Assembly (NCBI GenBank): GCA_021292165.1
Contig: CM037878.1
Coordinates: 3,658,001 to 3,722,000 of the forward strand
Origin: Shinisaurus crocodilurus
Taxonomy: Eukaryota; Chordata; Lepidosauria; Squamata; Shinisauridae
DNA: 64,000 nt
Direction of reading: 5' to 3'
In this document: in pieces, positions 1 through 9,295 of the stretch
How positions within the stretch are numbered: the stretch's first letter is position 1
Layout of the letters: every line of letters begins with the position of its first letter
Program-made: the position numbers and the translations under genes
Notes under the pieces: model-generated
The model's database searches: none
Seen by the model: the letters and a program-made list of their open reading frames with translations, nothing else
Told to the model about the DNA's origin: nothing

Positions 1-650
1 CACAAAGGGGTTGGCCTTTGCTGCCTGCCTCTGGATGGACGCGGAGTCCAAGCTGTAGTCTAAACACAGAACAGGAATCCAAGATTAGCCGTGTAGTTTC
101 GGCAGTAGGCTGGAATAGACTTCATAACTATGATCATAATAATTAGAAGATGAAGTTTTCTTTTCTTTTTCAGCAAAACAAGAAGGCTGCTTCTTGGGCT
201 GTGTTTTGCATCAGCGATGCGGCTCTTGGGGATTACCATTCGTCTTTGCATCCAAGCCGAAGCATCTTCCTGAGCAATCACATTTCAGATATTCACCATG
301 TGGACAACCAAGGCGCGTACGCTGGGTGGGGGCAACAGAGCATCGGGGTCTGCCCCCAGTAAGGCATGTTGATTTCCATGTTGGAACAAGCCTATGTGCC
401 TTGATCATCCATATGGTAAACATCTGACAAGGGCTCTGATTTGCTCTCCAGCCAACCTGTGAACTACAGCATTCTGGAAATGCCTCTGAGACTTCCAGGT
501 CTGCTGAATGTAGTATACACTCAGACCAAATGTATACTCAACTGCCAGCATAACAGCACAACTGCCAGCTGAACGGTTGAGTCGTGTCTGAGAAAAGAAA
601 GGGAGAAGCACCCCAGATAGACAAATAAGCATATTGCAATGGTAGATAAG
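1..650. other. Unassigned intron-like sequence
   Basis: No exon, RNA gene or recognisable repeat is seen. Open frames here are short and lack splice or codon-use support. Confidence 0.5.
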
Positions 651-884
651 AGCCAGTGTGGCGTAGTGGTTAGAGTGCTAGATGAGGACTGGGGAGATCC
701 GGGTTCTAGTCCCTACTCTGCCAAGAAGTTCACTGAGTGCCTTTGGAGCAGTTGCTGACTCTCAGCCTAACCCTACCTTGTAAGGTTGTTGTGTGAGGAT
801 AAAATGGAGAGAAGGAAGATCATATACACCACCTTGGGTTCCTTGGAGGAAAAAAGGTGGGATATAAATGTAACAAATAAATAA
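651..884 (+). repeat. Sauria-type tRNA-derived SINE
   Basis: The copy starts with a tRNA-like head: an A-box-like 'gtggcgtagtggttagagtg' and a B-box-like 'gggttctagtccc'. It continues through the conserved SINE body (ctgactctcagcctaaccc, gataaaatggagag) to a 'gtgggatataaatg' tail and AAATA repeats. SINEs of this build are known from squamates and are thought to be mobilised by a BovB/RTE LINE. The copy is close to full length. Its tRNA-like part is an internal Pol III promoter, not a tRNA gene. Confidence 0.88.
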
Positions 885-1837
885 AGAGATGACCCTTTTT
901 GGTAGTATTTTCACTAGTTAATAATAATAACCTTGAGATGTTTCTTTGATGCACACTGATGGCTCAAAGGTGCTTGCTCAATGGGTCGTGTTTGCTGGTG
1001 ACAGCTAGTTGTCATATCCCTTATTAGAGAGACGGAGTTTGAGTTGAATTCTTCTCTGGCTCTGGCTAAAAACACCAGAGCATGCTGACCCCCCCCCCCC
1101 CCGTGACTTGTTGTTTGCCACAAGCAGAACTGGCAATTTGGCACACGGCTCCAAGCCTCAGTTGTGGGCTGAGCGGCGTGCAAGATGGCAAGTTCTGTGT
1201 GCGAGAACCAGGCACGGGGATCAGCTTGCATAGACCCAAGGGGTGGGTGGGGGAGGGGAAGAAACAGGTGCTTTGGGCAGGTGGGCGCATGCCCACCTCT
1301 TGCACCTGACCGGCAGCTGCGGAGGTTTCCTGTCACAGAGGCCCCCCCGAAGGAAAAACATCTTTTAGGAAGTGCTGTGCAACGTTGTGGGGAGCCTCTG
1401 GGAATATATGCTCCGATTTGCTTTTAAGGGGAAGGATCCTGTCCTGGCTCAGTTTAATCACGGATCTCAGAAGCTCCTACGTCTTAGGAAGGCAAGAGTC
1501 CTTATGGGCGAAATCCTGAGCAAAATCGCTTCTAAAAAAAAAATACCCAACAGCTGCATCGTGTTGGAGAACTAAGGGGCAAAGTTGTTTAGCATCCTCC
1601 TCTGTGCAGAAGAACGGCTGCTCATCCGGCAGCTGTCCCCGCACCCTCTGGTGGCACGGGGGGGGGGGGGCAAGGGTGATGCGCAGTAGGGGGATGAAAG
1701 AGCAACCGCATATAATTACCCTGACACCTGACTTTGATCTGCGCTTTAAATAAAGTAGTCACAAAGGAGAAAATGAGGCCTGCCTGTTTTAATCCGTCGA
1801 ACTGGTAGATCAATCGAGTAACGCTTTCATTGATTTA
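885..1837. other. Unassigned sequence with C and G homopolymer runs
   Basis: No gene or repeat family is recognised. There is a 14-base C run at about 1089-1102 and a 12-base G run near 1659-1670; both are likely length-polymorphic. Confidence 0.5.
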
Positions 1838-1959
1838 GGGTGCAAGCCTATGCATGATTAGACAAAAATAAGTCCTTCAACTCCCAGCATTCCCCAGCCA
1901 GCCATGCTGGGAGTTGTAGGACTATTTTTTTCTGTCTAAACATGCATAGGCTTGTGCCA
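1838..1959. mobile_element. Palindromic MITE, Harbinger-like, TTA target site
   Basis: The arms are inverted repeats: 'gcaagcctatgcatg' near the left end pairs with 'catgcataggcttg' near the right. The stem continues through 'agtccttcaactcccagcat' and its complement, so nearly the whole unit folds back. TTA lies immediately outside both ends (1835-1837 and 1960-1962), fitting the 3-bp TWA duplications of PIF/Harbinger elements. Fragments with the same end occur near 43911 and 50853. The family assignment is inferred. Confidence 0.65.
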
Positions 1960-2037
1960 TTAGTGACTGGGAGTGATGGTGCTGGGATGAGGCCCAAACT
2001 TCAGTGGAGTTTGGGCTCGGTTCATAATTGGCAGGGG

Positions 2038-2079
<42 letters not shown>

Positions 2080-2656
2080 CGCGCACGTGTGCAAATGCTT
2101 ACATTTGTCTTACAGGCTCTCCCAGTTCAGTATTATCATTATTTGATCCTTCCTTGCACCCTAAACTGGATAGACTTGGCTGTCAGTTCAGGATAACTGT
2201 CTGCACCAGCGAATATCGAGTATCTGCTTCAGAAACCGAACCTGCCAGGTTTCTGCAGCATCCTTAGATCTTGGGGTGCTCCTCTCCAGTCACACAGTGC
2301 TTCATTAGCATCCATAAACATCCCTTATTTACATTTATAGGCTGCTTTTCCACCCAAAGGCCTGCAAAGTGAATTACAAGCTAAAAACAAAACCTGCCCC
2401 CCGCAAAAAAAAAAGACTGCTTGGGCTGCTTCAGTGTCCCCACACAGCCCCAGAACCTGTTGTCAGTGCCAAGGGGGGTGGGCGGGCAGTCATGGAACAT
2501 ATGACATCATAGGAAGCATCTAAGCATGTACAAAGTTCCTCTGTTTCCTCAAGAAGTTGCAATACAGGGATAGAGGGAGATGCTGGCAGTCTCTTCCTGG
2601 CGGGGCGCGGGATACACCGGTCTACCTGCCACAGATTTCACTGGTAGTTGTAAAAA
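1960..2656. repeat. (GT)n microsatellite in otherwise unassigned sequence
   Basis: A GT run of about 16-17 units spans roughly 2039-2075 and becomes imperfect (gtgcgtgcgcgc) to about 2090. The rest of the stretch shows no gene or recognisable repeat. Confidence 0.75.
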
Positions 2657-3030
2657 CATAAAGGGAGCTCAGCTGCATCAGATGGAAGTCCTTCCAGTCC
2701 AACGTCCATCTCCCCACATTAGCCAACCAGATGCCTATAGGAAGCCCAGAGGCAGGACACGAGCGCAGTAGCACCCTGCCGCTCATGTTCCCCGGCAAAT
2801 GCTATCAAAGGCATGCTGTCTCTGATAGTGGCATAATATATAGCCGTCCTGACTAGTAACCACTGACAGCCTTCTCTATGAATTTGTTGAACCCCCTTTG
2901 AAAGCCATCCAAGTTGATGGCCACCACCACATCTTGTGGCATCAGATTCCATCAGTTAAGTATGCACCATGTGAAGAAGTCACCAGCAGTTCAACATCAC
3001 AGTTGTTTCTGCCGCTAGTTCTTCAGGCAG
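2657..3030 (-). mobile_element. Old CR1 LINE 3' fragment
   Basis: Read on the minus strand this is the CR1 ORF2 C-terminus and 3' UTR type also seen at 4930-5800 and 35150-35480: 'gaacatgagcggcagggtgc', 'caccaacttggatggc'-like text and 'ctatgggaagcc'-like text. It is diverged and carries indels, so it is non-functional. Confidence 0.7.
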
Positions 3031-3834
3031 TGTCAAGATTGAGCATCTCCTGGTTCAACTAGCCCACTTGCTGAAGATTTCCTAGGACGTGTTGAGCTTA
3101 GCTGCAGTCTGGGTTTGTATTAGTTCATTGATATGCCCACATTTGAGCCCCTTCTTCCTCTCCGCCCCCCAGCAGTCAACCCATGGTGATGTCACCATCT
3201 ATGCGCCATATAAAAAAATGTTCATGTTCCTTAGCTAAATGTCTCCCACATTTACGTTTAAAAGCTCTCTGATGAAGTGTCCTGGCTATGGGAATTTCTG
3301 GGCAGAGTTCCCATTGACCTCACCATTAGATGCTTAAACTCCAAGTTAGAAACACACACAACGATGTTCCTAATGCAACCTGGGACAATAAAGGTTGCTG
3401 TCCAACCCGCCAATGCTTGCAGATGAAGACACACTTGGGCAACGGGAGAGGCAGGGGCCACTTGAAGCTGGTCAGGTGCGAGATGTCATGGAAGCAGGTG
3501 GCGGTGTTGCCATGACAATTGGAGAGAGAGAAACCCAGTGGGGGAACACCCCCGGATTACTAGTAGTGCCCAGAAGAGAGATTTGTTTCAGAAGTCGCTT
3601 TTCACAATCTTCTTGGCAAAGAGCACAGGCATTGTTTGGATTTATAGCTGTTCTGCATGATGGATACTGGGAGGGCCTTGTCCAAATGTTGACCTCTGGA
3701 AAACGCAGAGGAGCGATATGGCTTCCTGTTCCAAGACTCTGAGGTTCAGTCATTTCGGCTCTGCATCCTGTGTTTCGCTCTCTTCTTCAACAAAGGCCCG
3801 CACATGGAAGGAGAACCGTTCCTATCTTCTAGAT
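3031..3834. other. Unassigned intron-like sequence
   Basis: No gene or repeat recognised. A 115-codon open frame at 3395-3742 has no domain, splice or codon support and is treated as chance. Confidence 0.45.
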
Positions 3835-3970
3835 CAGGGGTGGGCAACCCGTGGGCCTCCAGCTGTTTTGGCCTACAACTCCCATCAGCCCTAACTAGCA
3901 TAGCCAATGGTGAGGGATGATGGGAGTTATAAGCCCAAACATCTGGAGGTCCATAAGTTGCTCAACCCTG
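3835..3970. mobile_element. Older palindromic hAT-type MITE
   Basis: Ends 'caggggtgggcaacccg' and 'gttgctcaaccctg' are imperfect inverted repeats, and the arms carry 'ctacaactcccatca' and 'gatgggagttataag'. This is a diverged relative of the 'caacctggggccctccagatgt' MITE group seen repeatedly in the window. The flanks no longer show a clear 8-bp duplication. Confidence 0.6.
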
Positions 3971-4027
3971 TTAATGTTCTTCTCATCTGTGAGCCTCCAG
4001 ATCCTCCTAAACTGATTCACTAGTGGA

Positions 4028-4240
4028 AAGCTAGGAGCCTAGGAAGCCTCCTTATACCGAGTTCGACCCTGCTTGGTCCATCTAGCCCAGTCTTGTCAAC
4101 ACTTGAGTGGCAGCAACGGCTCTGCAGGGTTGCAGGCAGGAGTTTTTCCAGCCCTGTCTGGAGATGCCAGGGATTGAACCCGGGACCTTCTTCATGCAAA
4201 GCAGCTGCTCTGTCACACTGAGCTGTGGTCCCTGCCCTAA
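4028..4240 (-). repeat. tRNA-derived SINE (Ala-like head)
   Basis: On the minus strand the unit begins 'ggaccacagctcagtgtgac', continues 'gctttgcatgaagaagg' and has the B box 'gggttcaatccc'. The body 'ctggaaaaactcctgcctgc' and 'ctagatggaccaagcagggt' follows. It is a different SINE family from the Sauria type. Other copies are at 20195-20420, 25935-26040, 27297-27478, 34889-35095 and 45243-45440. All are diverged. Confidence 0.75.
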
Positions 4241-4535
4241 ACTAAGAGAGTGTGAATGGTAATAGCCTGGATTTGGGGGGAAATGTTGCAGCCTTTCACC
4301 TGGGAGAGAGACACCCTAGCCAAACCCACCCACCCAATTAACTTAAGGGGACGGGAAGATCAAGGCATTCCGCTGCTTTAGGGAGCTGTGATTTTGAAAC
4401 GGCTGCTGTTGCACCATTCCCAGCTGCTGGACAAGGTGGCTCTTCCTCATGGTGGCTGATGATGACACAGACTGGACAGGCCAGTTCGAAGTAGGAGTTA
4501 CTCAGAGAAAGAGTGGGTGGCATGTTCGACTAAGG

Positions 4536-4670
4536 CAGTGTTTCTCAACCTTAGGTCCCCAGATGTTTTTGGCCTACAACTCCCAGCATGCCCCAGCCAG
4601 CTATGCTGGCTGGGGCATGCTGGGAGTTGTAGGCCAAAAACATCTGGGGACCCAAGGTTGAGAAACACTG
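4536..4670. mobile_element. Palindromic Buster-type hAT MITE, copy 1
   Basis: Near-perfect inverted repeat of about 62 bp per arm: 'cagtgtttctcaacctt' to 'aaggttgagaaacactg', centred on 'ccagccagctatgctggctg'. It is flanked by a perfect 8-bp duplication 'gactaagg' (4528-4535 and 4671-4678). The C/T pattern at the ends (tttctcaacc) differs from the other copies (ttctccaacc), suggesting a sister subfamily. No coding capacity; it would need a transposase supplied in trans. Confidence 0.9.
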
Positions 4671-4769
4671 GACTAAGGAGATCTGAGCCAATGTCCTGCA
4701 TGGCTACAAAACTCTCTGGGTGGCTTTGTCACTTTCTCTCAGCTTTGCCAACCTCAAAGGCTTGTTGTA

Positions 4770-4865
4770 AGACAGCCTTCCCCAATCTGACTAGTATGCT
4801 GGCTGGTTGTGTGTGTGTGTGGGAGTTGTAGTCCAACACTTCAGGAGCGTGCCAGGTTAGAGAAG
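4770..4865. mobile_element. Degenerate MITE of the 'ccttccccaa' group
   Basis: The left end 'agccttccccaatctga' and right part 'gggagttgtagtccaacact...gccaggttagagaagg' match the older hAT MITE group. The loop is replaced by a short GT run. Confidence 0.55.
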
Positions 4866-4929
4866 GTATTGTAAGATTAAACTGGGAGAATGACCCTCTG
4901 AGCTCCTTGAGCGAAGCATATGGGGTGGA

Positions 4930-5800
4930 AAGTACATAAGAATAGAAGAACCACCCTGCTGGATCAGACCCAGGGTCCATCTAGTCCAGTGTTCTCCAAC
5001 CTTGGGTCCCCGGCCCAGATGTTTTTGGCCTACAACTCCCAGCATGCCCCAGCCAGCATAGCTGGCTGGGGCACTCGTCTGCTGGCTGGGGCATGCTGGG
5101 AGTTGTAGGCCAAAAACATCTGGGAGAACACTGATCTAGTCCAACATTCTGTTCACCCAAGGTTGGAGAAGACTGATCTAGTCCAACATTCTGTTCACAC
5201 AGTGGCCAACCAGCTGCCCACGGGATCCCACAAGCAGGACATGAGTGCAACAGCACCCTCCCACCCATGCTCCCCAGCAACTGCTGTACAAAGGCATACC
5301 GCCTCTGATACTGGAGGAAGCATAGAGCCATCAGGACTAGTAGCCATTGATAGCCTTCTCCTCCAGGAATTTGTTCAATCCCCTTTTTAAAGCCCTCAAA
5401 ATTGGTGCCCATCACTACATCCTGTGGAAGTGAATTCCATAGTTTGACTACGTGCTGTGTGAAGAAGGCCTTCCTTTGATCTGCCCTGAATCTCCCATCA
5501 ATCCGCTTCATGGGATGACCGTGGCTGCTAGTACTACGAGAGAGGGAGAAAAAATGTCTCCCTGTCCACTTTCTCCACAACATGCATAATTTTATACACC
5601 TCTATCATGTCTCCTCTCACTTGCCTTTTTTCTAAGCTAAACAATCCCAGCTGCTGTAACCTTTCCTCACAGGGGAGTTGCTCCAGCCCCTGGATAATTT
5701 TAGTTGCCCTTTTTCTGCACTTTCTCCAACTCTACAATGTCCTTTTTTAGGTGCGGTGACCAGACTGTGCACAGTAGTAAGCTAAAATAAAGTTGCTTCA
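4930..5800 (-). mobile_element. CR1 LINE 3' end, interrupted by a MITE
   Basis: On the minus strand the segment holds the CR1 ORF2 C-terminus: residues like 'RFRADQRKAFFTQHVVKLWN' and 'GTNFEGFKKGIEQI' are readable at 5340-5530. The 3' UTR 'ctggatcagacccagggtcc' follows. It is interrupted at 4987-5133 by a palindromic MITE. Upstream CR1 text (minus strand) continues to about 5790. It is a 5'-truncated dead copy. Confidence 0.75.
4987..5133. mobile_element. Palindromic Buster-type MITE, copy 2, rearranged right end
   Basis: The element starts 'cagtgttctccaacc' after the target 'atctagtc' (4979-4986) and ends 'gagaacactg' before a second 'atctagtc' (5134-5141). Its right arm lacks 'gacccaaggttg', but a displaced copy of that end lies at 5157-5175, followed by a third 'atctagtc' (5176-5183). 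The central loop also carries an extra 'gcactcgtctgctggctggg' segment. Confidence 0.88.
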
Positions 5801-6311
5801 CATTATCTGAAACCAAATGACAGGGTTTTCTTTCGGGGGGGGGCGGGGGTTGTGGGTAGAGCTGGCCTTCCAAGGGCACTTATTTTTTAAAGTGTTCCTG
5901 GCATCGCGTTGGAAAACTTTAAAATCTGTGAGTGGAAAAACCTGGTAGTCAGAAGGTGGATTAATCCCTTTAATGTACTTTTTAACTGCCTCAGCATGAA
6001 TGCAATCCAGATGTATCAGAAATAAAAGGGGGGAACTTCATTTTCAAAAATTGCTGATCACTCGCTTTTTGGAAACTGGGCTCAGTTTAAGCATCGTGCT
6101 TGGAGTGCCCAAATGTAGAGGATTCCAGGAGACTCGTCTGCTGTTGGCCGGTCCCTCACTCTGAAACCAAGACCGCTTACTTGGAAGTAAATCTCAGTGA
6201 TTCCAGGGGAACTTGCTTCCAAGTAATTGTGCTTTGGCATGCTGCTTTAGCTGCATGGTTCAACATCAAGTACTTCTTCCTCTTTGGGACTGTTCACAAA
6301 GCAGGAATTAC

Positions 6312-6312
<1 letters not shown>
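5801..6312. other. Unassigned sequence with a MITE remnant
   Basis: No gene. Around 6150-6235 the paired motifs 'ttacttggaagtaaatctca' and 'acttgcttccaagtaattg' suggest a decayed 'cagaagtaagtcc' MITE. Confidence 0.4.

Positions 6313-6344
<32 letters not shown>
6313..6344. repeat. (GAT)n microsatellite
   Basis: About ten GAT units adjoin the tail of the minus-strand Sauria SINE that follows, and may have grown from that tail. Confidence 0.9.
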
Positions 6345-6346
<2 letters not shown>

Positions 6347-6561
6347 TTTTTATTATTTATTACATTTATATCCTACCTGTTTTCCCTGGCAAGGAACTCA
6401 GGGTGGCTTACATGGTGGTCCTCTCCATTTTATCCTCACAACAACCCTGTGAGGTAGGTTAGGCTGAGAGGCAGTGGCTGGCCCAAAGTCACCCAGTGAG
6501 CTTCATGGCCAAGTGGGGACTAGAACCCGGATCTCCCGAGTCCCAGCCCAGCACTCTAACC
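6345..6561 (-). repeat. Sauria SINE split by a solo LTR
   Basis: On the minus strand this is a near-complete Sauria SINE: tail 'ggatataaatgtaataaata', body 'gttgttgtgaggataaaatg', B-box-like 'gggttctagtcccc'. The tRNA-like head stops at 'ggttagagtgct' at 6561 and its remnant resumes at 7187-7205 after an intervening LTR. The SINE therefore predates the LTR. Confidence 0.85.
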
Positions 6562-7181
6562 TGTCCTTCCCTAAACTGAGTCCTGGCTCTTCGCTAAGCA
6601 AATACAGGGACATGCACAACAGAGTGGTCAATTTAGCAGGCAGATGGTTAAGCATGGCTTTGCCAGGCACATGGTGGGGACCTTCCAAGCAAGGTCTGAG
6701 GCACAGCCAAGGTCAAAAGCCCGGAGATCAGTCAAGTAAAAACACAGCCCAAAGGCAGGGTCAGGGAGAAGTCCAGGGGTCAGTAGCACGGAGGTCCAAA
6801 CATACAGCAAGCTCAGGGAGAAACCAGGATACAGGACAGACCAGAGCTGAAGGTCAGACGTTGTTTTCAGCAGCTCACTAGTTAGAAGTGAGAGCAGATA
6901 TAGCTGGAGCTGCCAGAGCCCCACCCAAGGCTCTGCTATATCACGTTACAGGCCTGTCCTCTTTGGTAGCTGGGCACTTCTTAAAGGAGTCCTCCTTGCC
7001 TGCCTCTTGAGGAGGTGACTGTGCTCCCGGGGGCTAGGGGGGGCAGTTCTGAAGGCATCAGCCCCAAAGGGCCCCCTTGGTTGGGCCAGGGTCCTCCGAG
7101 GCAGCCTGTTCCCTGGGGACGTCGGGCTCCGAAGGTTCAAGCTCGTCCTCTGAGGAGGACTCCCCCGGGGGAGTCCTGACA
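6562..7181. mobile_element. Solo LTR (620 bp) inside a SINE
   Basis: The unit begins TGTCCTTCC and ends CCTGACA, so it has the TG...CA termini of an LTR. It is flanked by 'taacc' (6557-6561) and 'tcacc' (7182-7186), a 5-bp duplication with one mismatch. It interrupts an identifiable SINE, which fixes both boundaries. No gag-pol sequence is present, so this is a solo LTR left by recombination. The family and orientation are not certain. Confidence 0.72.
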
Positions 7182-7186
7182 TCACC

Positions 7187-7439
7187 ACGCACCGGCGCTC
7201 AGTTATATCCGTTTTGCTCCCCTGCCAGCTCTGCTCTGATCGGGGGGTGGGGTGGGGGTAGGGTGAAGTGGTGGAGGGCCCTCTTTCACACGTCCTTCGC
7301 TTTCCCTCGCGGTGATACGTACAAAGAGCGTAGGAAGCAGGAGCGTGACCGAGTCAGACCGCCGGGCCGTCCATTCGGGCCTTTGCGCTTTGCTATGACT
7401 GGGTCCCGCACCAAAGTCCCGCACCTTGGCACCATCCAC
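7187..7439. other. SINE head remnant then unassigned sequence
   Basis: Positions 7187-7205 continue the tRNA-like head of the split Sauria SINE. The remainder has no recognisable feature. Confidence 0.45.
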
Positions 7440-7870
7440 GTATTTAGTAGTTATTCATTCCCTGCCTTTCCGCCCCAAAAGATGGTGCTCAAGGCGGCTA
7501 ACAGTAATAAGACCAAGATTAAAATACATGTAGCTAAAACGATAATAATTTTTTTAAAAAAAACAACGAATGGGTTATTACACAGTTAAAAACACAACAA
7601 TAAAAATAATAATATAACAGCAGCACCCCACCCAAAAGAACCCCCTTCAGAAACAGACCAGCTTACATGCCCGAGGCCTGCCGGCAGAAAGACAGCAGGG
7701 AGAGGGCCCTCTAGCTTCCCTCGGCAGGGGGTTCCAGAGCCTGGGGGCGGCCACCGGGAAGGCCCTCTTTTACATTCCCGCCAGACGTGCCTCCGATGGT
7801 GGTGGGACTGAGAGAAGGGCCACCCCGGAAAATCTTAAAACCTGGGCAGGCCCAGATGGGAGAATGCAGT
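7440..7870 (-). mobile_element. Degraded L2-like LINE 3' region
   Basis: Minus-strand reading gives a LINE-type 3' end: 'ccttgagcaccatc' and an AT-rich tail near 7450-7620. Upstream is a C-terminal coding remnant around 7690-7800 ('aggccctctag', 'ttccagagcctgggggcggc'). The pattern parallels the better-preserved copies at 8166-8822 and 14040-14514. Confidence 0.5.
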
Positions 7871-8015
7871 CTTTCGGGTAGCCTGGTCTTTCCCACCCTG
7901 GCTGCTAATGGAGACCTCTGGAAGCACGGACAGTACTGGAGGTGGCAGAGACTGAACCTGGGACTTTCCCTGTGGAAAACAGTTGCGCTTCCACCAAGCC
8001 GTGGCCGCCCCACCC
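7871..8015 (-). repeat. Degraded tRNA-type SINE
   Basis: On the minus strand it reads 'ggccacggcttggtggaagc', then 'cccaggttcagtctctgcca', resembling the Ala-like SINE head and B box, followed by a diverged body. Confidence 0.45.
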
Positions 8016-8165
8016 GCCCTTCAGCTGTGACAGAGAGTATTGGAGCTGGGGGGTGAGGCCATGCTGTGGGAGGAGCAATTCAACATGGCAATAGACGGCT
8101 CGTGGTTTGGCCCAGCACTCCTTTCAGAGTGGCCTGTCTGTGAAACTAGTTGCTGACCAGGAAGG

Positions 8166-8822
8166 TTTATTATTTATTATTATTAATATTTATTTATCGC
8201 CCATCTGGCCGGCAACCGGCCACCCTGGGCGATGTACACAGAATAAAATACATAAATGCAATAAAATACATTAAAACAATATAAAAATTTTAAAATCTTA
8301 ACCCACCCCATATTCCCACCTGAACAACCAGGTTTTTAATGAGCGACGGAAGCTCATCAGAGAGGGGGCATGGCGGAGGTCACTCGGGAGAGAGTTCCAC
8401 AGTACGGGGGCCGCCACAGAAAAGGCCCTCTTCCTCGTCCCCACCAGTCTAGCTGCTCTGGCTGAAGGGACAAGGAGAAGGCCATCCGTGGCAGATCTTG
8501 TTGAGCGGCCCACTTGGTGTTGCTGGAGACGCTCCTTGAGATAAACTGGACCAGAGCCGTATAGGGTTTTAAAGGTCAAAACCAACACCTTGAATTCGGC
8601 TCGGCAAGCAACTGGTAGCCAGTGCAAATCCTTCAGCACTGGCGTGATGTGATCCCGCCGGTGGCTGCCTTTAACCAGGCGAGCCGCCGCGTTCTGTACC
8701 AGCTGCAGCTTCCGAACCGTCTTCAAGGGTAACCCCACGTAGAGTGCATTACAGTAGTCTAGGCGAGAGGAGACCAAGGCATGAACCACTGATGGGAGCA
8801 GGTGATTAGGAAGGTTGTTGGC
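8166..8822 (-). mobile_element. L2/CR1-superfamily LINE, ORF2 C-terminus and 3' UTR
   Basis: The minus-strand frame is open for about 170 codons of the post-RT C-terminal region: 'SRLDYCNALYVGLPLKT', 'QLVQNAAARLVKGSHRRDHI', 'TPVLKDLHWLPVACRAEFKV' and 'RKRAFSVAAPVLWNSLPSDL'. These motifs are characteristic of L2-like LINEs. The 3' UTR has 'cgcccagggtggccggttgc' and an AT-rich tail. There is no RT core, so the copy is 5'-truncated. It matches 14040-14514 with very few differences, so both are young. Confidence 0.85.
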
Positions 8823-8973
8823 AAACGTAAATGGAATGTGAAAGACCAAGGACCCAGTTGAAAATATGGGGATTTCTGGACAAGGCAGTGCATTCAGTCT
8901 TTTTCTCCTTCCATAGCAAAGGGCAGTGTCGCACACGTTAGCTACAGCACCTTTTGCTTTTCTCTGCCCACAA

Positions 8974-9084
8974 CAGTGTTCTCCAACCTTGGGTCCCCAG
9001 ATGTTTTTGGCCTACACCTCCCAGCATGCCCCAGCCGGAGTTGTAGGCCAAAAACATCTGGGGACCCAAGGTTGGAGAACACTG
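8974..9084. mobile_element. Palindromic Buster-type MITE, copy 3, loop deleted
   Basis: Both ends ('cagtgttctccaacc', 'ggttggagaacactg') are intact, but the inner arm is shortened to 111 bp (…catgccccagccggagttgt…). The flanks 'gcccacaa' and 'gtctataa' match at only five of eight bases, unlike most other copies. Confidence 0.85.
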
Positions 9085-9171
9085 GTCTATAATGATTCCG
9101 CTGGAAGTGTCCCGCTTTCGGCTCCACGCTGAGAGCATTCACCCACATGTGCCGCAGACGGCCTCGGGGAG

Positions 9172-9295
9172 GCTCAGAAGCCCCTCGCGGTCCACCCCTG
9201 GGAGCCATATTGTGTCCTTCAAGTGAGGAACAGGAGGGAGAAACCAAGATGGCCAGGAAAGCCTTTCTCCATGTGGAGAAGCTCAGAGGGCTGGT
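9172..9295. repeat. Segment duplicated in inverted form at 12145-12269
   Basis: About 124 bp (from 'gctcagaagcccctcg' to 'gctcagagggctggtc') recurs as a near-identical reverse complement inside the MITE at 12090-12336. Here it lies about 90 bp outside a MITE. No protein family is recognised in it. Confidence 0.85.
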
